DNA from: Lutispora sp003527145
GTDB lineage: Bacteria; Bacillota; Clostridia; Lutisporales; Lutisporaceae
Assembly: GCA_029983695.1 (NCBI GenBank)
Contig: JASBZB010000005.1
Coordinates: 83,908 to 147,907 of the forward strand
Direction: 5' to 3'
Length of the DNA stretch: 64,000 nucleotides
The notes under the pieces: model-generated
What the model was told of the DNA's origin: nothing
The model's input: only the letters and a program-made list of their open reading frames with translations
The model's database searches: none
In this document: positions 35,576-43,174 of the stretch, piece by piece
Layout: every line of letters begins with the position of its first letter
Numbering within the stretch: the stretch's first letter is position 1
Position numbers and translations under genes: made by a program

Positions 35576-36202
35576 ATGAAAGAAAAATTAGATCTTAGAA
35601 CCTTTATAATTGTTGATAATATGCAGCCACAGTATGCCGCTATTACAGGAACTGTTGCAAAGGGCGATATACCCTTGGCAGGCATGAGTGAACTATATAT
35701 AGAATTAGCCCCTGGAAGCGGAGTTTACAATCTCCTTAATATAGCATTAAAGCAGACAAATGCCAAACCAGGCTTTCAGATAGTAGAAAGAGAATACGGT
35801 GAAATTGAACTTCACTCCTATTCGCCTGAGGATATAAAGCAGGCAGGACAGGCAATTCTTGATGCCTGCGGACTTGATATGACAGACAGAATAAAGCCAA
35901 GAGTTGTTTCCGAGCAGATTATTTCAAATACAGACCCTTACCAGGCTCAGCTTATCAATCGTGACGGACGATTAGGATCAATACTTGTTCCGGGGGAAAG
36001 TCTTTTTATAATGGAGGTTGAACCTGCAGCATATATTTCCATTGCTGTAAATGAGGCAGAGAAAAATGCTCAGGTTAAGGTTGTTACCTTCGATCCGGTA
36101 GGACGTTTCGGAAGGATGTATATTTCGGGCTCGGAGTCTGAGGTCAGAGCAGCGAGAGAAGCTGCGCTTGCTGCAATAGAAAATGTAGAAGGCAGGCAAT
36201 AA
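35576..36202 (+). CDS. BMC-T tandem-domain (trimer) shell protein
   Basis: 208 residues with two BMC-like halves: MSELYIELAPGSGVYNLLNIALKQTNAKPG in the first and ESLFIMEVEPAAYISIAVNEAEK in the second, each followed by a strand-helix ending (SPEDIKQAGQAILDAC; SESEVRAAREAALAAIENV). Each half seems circularly permuted, as in EutL, CsoS1D and PduB. Pseudohexameric trimers of this class often have a large gated pore. GGAGAGG precedes the ATG. It follows the second hexamer gene and precedes the amidohydrolase by 3 bases. Confidence 0.9.
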   Translation: MKEKLDLRTFIIVDNMQPQYAAITGTVAKGDIPLAGMSELYIELAPGSGVYNLLNIALKQTNAKPGFQIVEREYGEIELHSYSPEDIKQAGQAILDACGLDMTDRIKPRVVSEQIISNTDPYQAQLINRDGRLGSILVPGESLFIMEVEPAAYISIAVNEAEKNAQVKVVTFDPVGRFGRMYISGSESEVRAAREAALAAIENVEGRQ

Positions 36203-36205
36203 CCT

Positions 36206-37795
36206 ATGGAACGCGACATTTTTGCATCATACATAAAAAGCTTGGCAAGGGTTAACAGCAGTGAAGAGGAAGTAAAAACATATTCTTCACAGCCTGTGTC
36301 TTTGATACAGGATAAAGAATCTATAAACATTCTAAAAGAAATAAGTTCAAAACTAGACAAGCTTGACAAATTAGCTATATCCCAGCCTGTAGGAGCAGCA
36401 CCTATAGCTGCGTCACAGCAGCATAGCATATCTTACAGCTCGGTTAATGTTGATATTGCAATTATTAATGGTATGGTTGTCCTGCCGGACAACGGAGTTT
36501 TTGCTATGAATGTTTATATTAAGGATGGAAAAATCCATTCTATTGGAAGCGGCAATTCAATAACAGCGGCAAAAACAATTGATGCTGCGGGAAAGTATGT
36601 AATGCCGGGAATAATTGACCCTCATGTTCATCTGGGGCTTTTTGCTCCTTTTGAAACAGAAATTGTAACAGAAACAAAATCAGCTCTTATGGGTGGTATA
36701 ACAACAATAGGCTGTTATTTTGGAGGAGAGAAATCACATTTCACATCCTTTCCCCAAATAATGGAGGATATTCAGAGGCTTTCCCATATAGATATTATCC
36801 CTCATCTGGTTATTTCAAATCATGAGCAAAAAAGTGAAATTCCCGATTATGTAAATCATCTGGGAATAACATCCTTTAAGATTTACATGAACGGTATTCC
36901 GGGACTTATCCCGGATGTGGATGACGGATTTATACTTGATGTTTTTGATGAAATCAAAAAGAGCGGTAAGGACTGTATGCTTTGTGCCCATGCTGAAAAT
37001 CGTTACATTGTAAGACGTGCCAACGCTAATACAAGGGAGGAAAAGGGTGAAAACGCTACAGTTTTTGACTGGGCGGATACCCATCCGGACATGGCCGAAG
37101 AGGAAGCTGTAATCAGGCTTTCATATCTGGCTGAAAAGAGCAGAGTTCCTGTTTATTTGGTGCATATGTCATCTAAGGCTGCTATCAACAGATTAAGAGA
37201 CATCAAGCCCAAAAACAAATATGTTAATGTTGAGACAACAAGTCCATACCTTTCAATTGCAAAGCAGCATATTACAGGAAATGAGTTCAAAATGGAGCCG
37301 CCTTTCAGAGACGCTGAGGACATGGAAGAGCTTTGGAAGGCTTTAGAAGACGGCATTGTTGATACTATAGGAACAGACAATGTAACCCAGACAAGAACTG
37401 AAAAGAATAATGATGCATCTATGTGGGAGGCTGTCCCCGGTTATCCTGCACTGGAAACTCATTTGCCGTCAGTGCTAAATGAGGGCTTTGTAAAAAGAGG
37501 AATACCTGTTGAAAAGGTTATTGCTCATATGACAAAGAAGCCTGCAGAGACTTTCGGAGTATATCCAAGGAAGGGAACAATACTTCCGGGAAGCGATGCA
37601 GACGTAATAATAGTTGATATGAATATGGCGAAAGAGGTCAAAGCAGGACAATTGAATTCACGCTCAGACTTCTCAATTTTTGAGGGAAGAAGATTGCAGG
37701 GATGGCCTGTCACAACAATTAAAGACGGCAAAGTAGTTGTTGAAAATGGTGTCTTTGCTGCAAATATTTCCACAGGAAAGTGCCTTATGAGATAA
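36206..37795 (+). CDS. Hydantoinase/dihydropyrimidinase-type cyclic amidohydrolase, predicted microcompartment cargo
   Basis: 529 residues, about 70-80 longer than usual at the N-terminus. The extension has an amphipathic helix at once (MERDIFASYIKSLARV), a second helix (ESINILKEISSKLDKLDKLA) and a Gln/Ser/Ala linker, then the catalytic domain from about residue 78. Binuclear metal ligands are present: H140 and H142 (DPHVHLG), K225 (SFKIYM, the carboxylated lysine), H262 (CAHAEN), H320 (LVHMSS) and D391 (GTDN). Two positions differ from true hydantoinases: the substrate Tyr of the KxFMxY motif is replaced (KIYMNG), and TDH is TDN. It should open a cyclic amide or ureide, but not necessarily hydantoin or dihydrouracil. 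Confidence 0.9.
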   Translation: MERDIFASYIKSLARVNSSEEEVKTYSSQPVSLIQDKESINILKEISSKLDKLDKLAISQPVGAAPIAASQQHSISYSSVNVDIAIINGMVVLPDNGVFAMNVYIKDGKIHSIGSGNSITAAKTIDAAGKYVMPGIIDPHVHLGLFAPFETEIVTETKSALMGGITTIGCYFGGEKSHFTSFPQIMEDIQRLSHIDIIPHLVISNHEQKSEIPDYVNHLGITSFKIYMNGIPGLIPDVDDGFILDVFDEIKKSGKDCMLCAHAENRYIVRRANANTREEKGENATVFDWADTHPDMAEEEAVIRLSYLAEKSRVPVYLVHMSSKAAINRLRDIKPKNKYVNVETTSPYLSIAKQHITGNEFKMEPPFRDAEDMEELWKALEDGIVDTIGTDNVTQTRTEKNNDASMWEAVPGYPALETHLPSVLNEGFVKRGIPVEKVIAHMTKKPAETFGVYPRKGTILPGSDADVIIVDMNMAKEVKAGQLNSRSDFSIFEGRRLQGWPVTTIKDGKVVVENGVFAANISTGKCLMR

Positions 37796-37823
37796 GCCAA
37801 GGGATTAAAAGGAGGTAATGACT

Positions 37824-38363
37824 TTGAAGGAAATAAGAATACACGGCAGGGGAGGAATGGGTTCCGTTAAAGCCGCTGAAGCGCTGGTATATGCCGCTGT
37901 TATGGATGGTAAATATGGAAATTCCATTCCTTTTTTCGGGTTTGAAAGGCAGGGTGCTCCTGTTACTGCTTTCGTAAGAATCAGCTCAGACCCTATAAGA
38001 CCAAAGAACAGAGTTTATAACCCTGATATAGTAATAGTTCTTGACCCTACTATCATGAATGCTGTTGATGTCTTTGAGGGGATCAAGGAGAACGGTACGC
38101 TGGTATTGAACACAACACATAAGCCTGAGGACTTAAAACTGCCTAAAAACGTTAACAAAGTCGCATTTGTAGATGCTACGGCAATCGCTTTGCAAATTAT
38201 TGGAAAGCCCATTACAAATACAGTTATGTTGGGCGCTTTCTGCAAGGCAACAGGACTTGTTTCAATTGATGAGATTGCCAAAAAGGTTGAGGAGCTTTGG
38301 GGGCACAAGAACAAAGAAGCTTTATACAAGGGCTATGACGAAGTCAAGGTTACAGAACTTTAA
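37824..38363 (+). CDS. porC: 2-oxoacid:ferredoxin oxidoreductase, gamma subunit
   Basis: 180 residues beginning MKEIRIHGRGGMGSVKAAEAL, the standard gamma-subunit opening, with FFGFERQGAPVTAFVRIS and the C-terminal TNTVMLGAFCKATGL. It is part of a thiamine-diphosphate and iron-sulfur enzyme that oxidises a 2-oxoacid to acyl-CoA plus CO2 and reduces ferredoxin. The TTG at 37824 is preferred to the ATG at 37818 because GGAGGT is then 7 bases away. First of four clustered subunit genes (C-D-A-B). Confidence 0.93.
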   Translation: MKEIRIHGRGGMGSVKAAEALVYAAVMDGKYGNSIPFFGFERQGAPVTAFVRISSDPIRPKNRVYNPDIVIVLDPTIMNAVDVFEGIKENGTLVLNTTHKPEDLKLPKNVNKVAFVDATAIALQIIGKPITNTVMLGAFCKATGLVSIDEIAKKVEELWGHKNKEALYKGYDEVKVTEL

Positions 38364-38379
38364 TTAAGGGGAGAGAGAA

Positions 38380-38646
38380 ATGCAGTTTAAAAGTAAATAT
38401 ATAGTTCCCATAGGAGCAGAAGGAATTCATGTTTTAAATACAGGTGACTGGAGAACACAGCGACCGGTTATGAATTATGACAAATGTATAAAATGCGGTA
38501 TGTGCTTCTTATACTGCCCTGTTAACTCGATCAATAAAACTAATGGGAAGTTTGTAATTTCATATGATTATTGCAAGGGCTGCGGCATATGTGCCCATGA
38601 ATGTCCTAAAAAGGCAATTGACATGGTACCGGAGGAGGGAAAATAA
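38380..38646 (+). CDS. porD: 2-oxoacid:ferredoxin oxidoreductase, delta (ferredoxin) subunit
   Basis: 88 residues with two 4Fe-4S motifs, CIKCGMCFLYCP and CKGCGICAHECP, which pass electrons from the catalytic subunits to ferredoxin. The N-terminal GDWRTQRPVMN is typical of PorD/VorD. GGGGAGAG precedes the ATG; the alpha gene starts on the next base after its stop. Confidence 0.95.
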   Translation: MQFKSKYIVPIGAEGIHVLNTGDWRTQRPVMNYDKCIKCGMCFLYCPVNSINKTNGKFVISYDYCKGCGICAHECPKKAIDMVPEEGK

Positions 38647-39822
38647 ATGCAGAAATTAGACGTTTTAAATGGCAATAAGGCTGCTGCCATTGGGGCATCG
38701 CTTGCAAGACCCGGAGTTATTGCAGCTTATCCTATTACACCGCAGACACCTGTCGTTGAATACTTGACAGAGTTTGCTGCAAACGGTGAAATCGATGCGG
38801 CTATGAGTGAAGTTGAATCAGAGCTTTCAGCTATGAGCGTAGTTACGGGAGCATCACTTGCAGGCTCAAGAACATTTACGGCTACTGCTTCTCAAGGTCT
38901 TGCCCTTATGTATGAGCCGTATTTCAGAGCCTCTACATTAAGACTTCCTATAGTTATGGCCATAGTTAACAGAGAAATGATTTCTCCTCAGAGTGTCTGG
39001 GGCGGACAGCAGGATTCTATGAGTGTAAGAGATGCAGGCTGGCTTCAGGTTTATGCTGAGGATAACCAGGAAATCCTTGACCTTATTGTTCAGGCATTTA
39101 AGATTGCCGAGGATAAGAGAGTCCTTCTTCCCATAAATATATGCTTTGACGGTTTTTATCTTTCGCATATGACAGAAAAGGTTTTTATTCCTGAGCAAGA
39201 GAAGGTTGATGGATTTTTAGGCACATATAAGCCTGAGCATATTTTACTTGATCCTGAAAGGCCTATGGCTGTCGATCCTCTTACAAACGGTGATCTTTTA
39301 ATGGAATACAGATATAAACATTTAAAGGCACAGCAAAATGCCCTTAAGGTTATTGATGAGGTTGATAGAGCATATGGAGAATTGTTCGGGAGAACATATG
39401 GCGGAGCAATTGAAGAATATAGAATGGAGGACGCCGAATACGCTATCGTAACAACAGGCTCTATGTCAGGTGCAGCTAAAGAGGCTGTTGACCTCAAGCG
39501 AGCAGAGGGCATCAAGGCAGGCCTTGTAAGGATGAGAATGATAAGGCCATTTCCTAAAGCCAGAGTTTGCAAGGCATTGGCTAGAGTCAGATCCTTTGGC
39601 GTTGTTGACAAGAACGTATCCTTTGGATGGGATACAGGTATTGTTTACCAGGAGATTAAATCAGCTCTTTATGAGGGTGACAATCATGTTCCTTCCGTTC
39701 CTATTATCGGAGGACTTGGAGGAGAGGACATCTCCATTAAAATGATGCTGGATTCAATCGATGCTATTGTTAGAGCAGCAGAAGAGAAAAAGAATAGGGA
39801 AACTATCTGGCTGATGGTATAA
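38647..39822 (+). CDS. porA: 2-oxoacid:ferredoxin oxidoreductase, alpha subunit
   Basis: 391 residues with the alpha-subunit signature YPITPQTPVVEYL, the ESELSAMSVVTGASLAGSRTFTATASQGL block and the C-terminal RMIRPFPKARVCKAL. The length and the four-subunit organisation fit pyruvate- or branched-chain-type enzymes rather than the one-piece Clostridial pyruvate oxidoreductase. The substrate 2-oxoacid is not determined. GGAGGAGGG precedes the ATG. Confidence 0.95.
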   Translation: MQKLDVLNGNKAAAIGASLARPGVIAAYPITPQTPVVEYLTEFAANGEIDAAMSEVESELSAMSVVTGASLAGSRTFTATASQGLALMYEPYFRASTLRLPIVMAIVNREMISPQSVWGGQQDSMSVRDAGWLQVYAEDNQEILDLIVQAFKIAEDKRVLLPINICFDGFYLSHMTEKVFIPEQEKVDGFLGTYKPEHILLDPERPMAVDPLTNGDLLMEYRYKHLKAQQNALKVIDEVDRAYGELFGRTYGGAIEEYRMEDAEYAIVTTGSMSGAAKEAVDLKRAEGIKAGLVRMRMIRPFPKARVCKALARVRSFGVVDKNVSFGWDTGIVYQEIKSALYEGDNHVPSVPIIGGLGGEDISIKMMLDSIDAIVRAAEEKKNRETIWLMV

Positions 39823-39840
39823 GAGGGGTAGGTGCAGAGA

Positions 39841-40746
39841 ATGAATTTAATAGATAAATTAGCCGCAATGGAGGATATGGTTTCACCGGGTATATCTGCC
39901 TGTGTAGGATGTAATGTTGAGTTAACATTAAGAACATGTATGAAGGTTTTGGGGCCAAACACAATTTATGCTGTACCGCCGGGATGTATGGGCGGCGTTG
40001 GTGTTGTAGGCTGGGATAAGGAATCAGGTTCAAAGATCCCTGTGTTTTTCCCGCTTTTGGATAATGTAGCCTCTATGCTTACAGGCATTAAGATGCATTA
40101 TGATAGAATTGGCAGAAAGGTTAATGTTGTTGCTTTTGCAGGTGATGGCGCAACAACTGATGCAGGTATGCAGTGCCTTTCAGGTGCGGCAGAAAGAGGA
40201 GATAAACTAATTTATATATGCTATGACAACGAAGGCTATATGAACACAGGTTATCAACGAAGCAGTGCTACAACAAAATATTCATGGACAACAACAACTC
40301 CTGTAAGTGATAAAGGCAGAGGCGGAAAGAGACAGCACAAGAAGGATTTTCCCATGGTTATGGCTATGCATGACATTCCGTATATGGCAACATGCTCACC
40401 GGCTTTTATTCCTGATATGGTTGCTAAGCTTGAAAAGGCCATAGAGGCTTCCCAAAGAGGTCTTGCATATATTCATGTGTATAATCCATGTCTTACTGGA
40501 TGGGGAATTAAACCAGATACAAGTATTGAGGTTTCAAGACTTGCTGTTGAAACTAATTTTTTCCCGCTTTATGAGGTTATAGATGGCAAATTTTTTATTA
40601 ATAAGGAATACAAGGAACCTAAGCCTGTTAAGGAATATCTTAAGCATATGAAGAAGTTCAAGCATTTGAACGATGATGAAATCGAGGAAATTCAGAAATT
40701 GGCAGACAAAAAGTGGCACAGGCTTAAACAGCTGGTTACTTTATAA
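39841..40746 (+). CDS. porB: 2-oxoacid:ferredoxin oxidoreductase, beta subunit (TPP-binding)
   Basis: 301 residues. Iron-sulfur cysteines occur in ISACVGCNVELTLR and PPGCMGG; the thiamine-diphosphate motif is GDGATTDAGMQ ... NEGYMNTGYQ, followed by the Ser/Thr-rich SSATTKYSWTTTTPV loop. ATG at 39841 or GTG at 39832 could be the start; the first is favoured by family alignment. It completes the C-D-A-B set and is followed after 18 bases by the acyl-CoA synthetase. Confidence 0.95.
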   Translation: MNLIDKLAAMEDMVSPGISACVGCNVELTLRTCMKVLGPNTIYAVPPGCMGGVGVVGWDKESGSKIPVFFPLLDNVASMLTGIKMHYDRIGRKVNVVAFAGDGATTDAGMQCLSGAAERGDKLIYICYDNEGYMNTGYQRSSATTKYSWTTTTPVSDKGRGGKRQHKKDFPMVMAMHDIPYMATCSPAFIPDMVAKLEKAIEASQRGLAYIHVYNPCLTGWGIKPDTSIEVSRLAVETNFFPLYEVIDGKFFINKEYKEPKPVKEYLKHMKKFKHLNDDEIEEIQKLADKKWHRLKQLVTL

Positions 40747-40764
40747 GAAAGGATAAGCTGAATA

Positions 40765-42213
40765 ATGAGTAATAATTTGGATGCTTTATTTAATCCCCGG
40801 AATATCGCGGTGGTTGGAGCGAGCTCTAACCCTCTCAAAGCGGGATATATAATACTTGATAATTTATTAAGCATTGGTTATCCGAAGAAAATATTTCCTA
40901 TCAATGTTTCTGAAAAGGAAATATTGGGAATTAAATGCTATAAAAAGCTTTCAGAGGTAGAGGGAAAGGTTGAATTGGTTATTCTTATTACTCCTTCAGA
41001 AGTAATTTTTGACATTATGGCTGATTTGGAGATAAGAATGAAAAAGAAAAATGATGTTAAGGTTATCGTTTGTGCGGCAGCAAACTATGGAGAAACTAAG
41101 ACTCCTGAAGGTATAAGAAGACAGGATTGCCTTATAAATACAGCAAAACGTTACGGCATACGTGTCGTGGGGCCTAATTGTATTGGTATTATCGACAATA
41201 TTAATCGAGTTGACACAACATTTGTTGAGACTCTTTTGCCGAAGGAAAGCAGAGGTAAAAAGGGCGGAATAAGCTTCATTTCTCAAAGCGGCGCCCTAGC
41301 TGCCTCAATCCTTATGATGGGTGCTTCACAACCTGCACCTATTTCAATGAATAAGTTTATTTCAATAGGTAATATGGCTGATGTTGACTTCATAGATCTT
41401 CTTGAATATTTCGAGCAGGATGAAGATACAAAGGTTATAGGTATGTACATGGAGGGTTATCCTGATGGAAGAAAGCTTATTGATACTCTTGCAAGAATAG
41501 CCAAGAAAAAGCCTATTATTGTTCTAAAAGTAGGCAGAAGCGAAATCGGTGCTAAGGCGGCTAATTCTCATACAGGCTCATTAGCTGGTGCGGATGCGGT
41601 TTATGAGGCAGCTTTTCGTCAATACGGGATCATAAGAGTATATACAATAGAGGAAATGATGGATACACTGCAATCCCTTGATAGCGGAATTCTTCCTAAG
41701 GGCAATAATGTGTTTATTCTTACACAGGCAGGGGGGCCCGGTATTTATTGTACCGATGCCTATATGGACGAAAAGATATTAAAGCTCCCGGTGGTAGAGG
41801 AAAAGACAAAAAAGAAATTAACAGAAATTCTTCCGGATATGGCTAATGTCTGCTCACCGGAAGGCTATGCGGATATTACAGCGGCGGCTAATGTATATCA
41901 TCATGTTGAGAGTCTTCGTACGGTTATGGATGATGACGGCGTTGACAGTGTTATATTTATAACTGTCGTGCCAACATTTCTTCCAAGGAAGGAACTGGCG
42001 GAAGGGCTTGTCAAGCTTTTGAAGAATGAGGGTTATGCGAAGAAAAAACCGGTTTATATTTGTATTATGGCGGGGAATTATGTTTGGGAGTGCAGAAAAA
42101 TACTGGAGGAAAACGGTATCAGAACATATAATACGCCTGCACACTGTGTTAAGGCGGCGGCGCATATGGTTGAATATAAATGGTTTTTAGATAGCGTGAG
42201 AGGAGTGGAATAA
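40765..42213 (+). CDS. ADP-forming acyl-CoA synthetase, alpha subunit
   Basis: 482 residues with an N-terminal CoA-binding Rossmann domain (VVGASSNPLKAGYIILDNLL), succinyl-CoA-ligase-like domains, GPNCIGIID, FISQSGALAAS and the phospho-histidine loop SHTGSLAGADAVYEAAFRQ. With the beta subunit next door it converts acyl-CoA, ADP and phosphate to the acid, CoA and ATP. Pairing with a 2-oxoacid oxidoreductase is the classic energy-conserving ending of amino-acid and 2-oxoacid fermentation. Confidence 0.93.
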   Translation: MSNNLDALFNPRNIAVVGASSNPLKAGYIILDNLLSIGYPKKIFPINVSEKEILGIKCYKKLSEVEGKVELVILITPSEVIFDIMADLEIRMKKKNDVKVIVCAAANYGETKTPEGIRRQDCLINTAKRYGIRVVGPNCIGIIDNINRVDTTFVETLLPKESRGKKGGISFISQSGALAASILMMGASQPAPISMNKFISIGNMADVDFIDLLEYFEQDEDTKVIGMYMEGYPDGRKLIDTLARIAKKKPIIVLKVGRSEIGAKAANSHTGSLAGADAVYEAAFRQYGIIRVYTIEEMMDTLQSLDSGILPKGNNVFILTQAGGPGIYCTDAYMDEKILKLPVVEEKTKKKLTEILPDMANVCSPEGYADITAAANVYHHVESLRTVMDDDGVDSVIFITVVPTFLPRKELAEGLVKLLKNEGYAKKKPVYICIMAGNYVWECRKILEENGIRTYNTPAHCVKAAAHMVEYKWFLDSVRGVE

Positions 42214-42214
42214 C

Positions 42215-42871
42215 ATGAGTAAATTTTTAAATGAATTGGATGCAAGAAATCTTCTCTCTCAATATGAAATTCCTATGGCAAAAAGTTTCCTATCAAAAAC
42301 AATTGAGGAAGCAAAGGAAGCTGCCCAAAAGCTTGAACTGCCTGTCGTTATGAAAATATTATCGTCAGATATTATACATAAAACAGAGGCAGGCTGTGTA
42401 TTTGTAGGCGTTAAAACAGAGGAAGAGGTTGAAGAGGCTTTCACTAAAATATGTGATAATGCCAATCACTATAATCCAGATGCAAAAATTGACGGAGTTC
42501 TTATTCAGGAGATGGCACCTGCAGGGCTTGAGGCTATTATTGGTATGAAGAAGGATCCACAGTTTGGGCCTGTTATTATGGTGGGAAGCGGAGGAATTTA
42601 TGTTGAGGTTTTCAAGGATGTTGCATTGAGACTCCTTCCTATTACAAGACTTGATGCAAGCAAAATGTTGACTGAAACAAAGCTTTCACAAATTATAAAT
42701 GGTGCAAGGGGTACCGTTTATGACAAGGAGACTCTTATTAACACACTGCTGAAGTTATCAAATTTAATAATAGAAAATCCGACAATAGAAGAAATAGACA
42801 TTAATCCTTTCTTTCTCTATGAAGAAGGTAAGGGCGCAAAAGGTGTAGATGCTCTTATAAAGCTGGCATAA
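42215..42871 (+). CDS. ADP-forming acyl-CoA synthetase, beta subunit (ATP-grasp)
   Basis: 218 residues of the ATP-grasp_5 type: KSFLSKTIEEAKEAAQKLELPVVMKILSSDIIHKTEAGCVFVGV, GVLIQEMAPAGLEAIIGMKKDPQFGPVIMVGSGG, and the closing EIDINPFFLYEEGKG. It starts 2 bases after the alpha gene with GAGAGGAG upstream. It is the last gene before a 303-base non-coding stretch that holds the second Crp-type site. Confidence 0.94.
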   Translation: MSKFLNELDARNLLSQYEIPMAKSFLSKTIEEAKEAAQKLELPVVMKILSSDIIHKTEAGCVFVGVKTEEEVEEAFTKICDNANHYNPDAKIDGVLIQEMAPAGLEAIIGMKKDPQFGPVIMVGSGGIYVEVFKDVALRLLPITRLDASKMLTETKLSQIINGARGTVYDKETLINTLLKLSNLIIENPTIEEIDINPFFLYEEGKGAKGVDALIKLA

Positions 42872-43047
42872 GAGATTGTATGTTTTCAAACAAAGCTTCC
42901 TGCCGTAAATGCCGCTGTTTTTGCAAAGCTTACAACGGTTATATCTATTGCTGTGGAAGTTTTTATGGTACAGATATTTAAATAAACACTATACTTATTA
43001 TTTAAATATTATAGATTATTCAAATATTATGTAAATGTTTTATGTTT

Positions 43048-43063
43048 TGTAAAGTAGTTTACA
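43048..43063 (+). promoter_or_regulatory. Crp-type operator upstream of nhaC
   Basis: TGTAAA-GTAG-TTTACA, a perfect palindrome with the same GTA-N8-TAC core as 33047-33062. Its centre (43055.5) is 29.5 bases before the first base of the TATCAT box at 43085-43090, exactly the spacing seen at the shell operon. It predicts class II activation by the same regulator. Confidence 0.8.
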
Positions 43064-43084
43064 GATTTTATAATTTCAATATCA

Positions 43085-43130
43085 TATCATTAAGATTAAT
43101 AAGGTGTATGGCGCCGTTCACTTTATTAAT
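43085..43130 (+). promoter_or_regulatory. nhaC -10 box and 5' stem-loop of the transcript
   Basis: TATCAT at 43085-43090 predicts transcription from about 43097. The first transcribed bases fold into a hairpin: ATTAATAAGGTG (43095-43106) pairs with CACTTTATTAAT (43119-43130) with one G-U pair. A 5' hairpin of this kind often protects mRNA. The rest of 42872-43174 is AT-rich and I see no gene in it. Confidence 0.5.
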
Positions 43131-43174
43131 CCAAAGATACTGATAATCATTATTTAATGAACGGAGGAAATGAT

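Noticed and set aside
33519..37795. Purine-ureide pathway (allantoinase plus ureidoglycine aminotransferase) as the BMC function
   Set aside because: Both enzyme folds would fit, but the amidohydrolase is not clearly allantoinase-like, no allantoate amidohydrolase or glyoxylate enzyme is present, and the PLP enzyme looks closer to kynureninase/desulfurase types. Left open rather than claimed.
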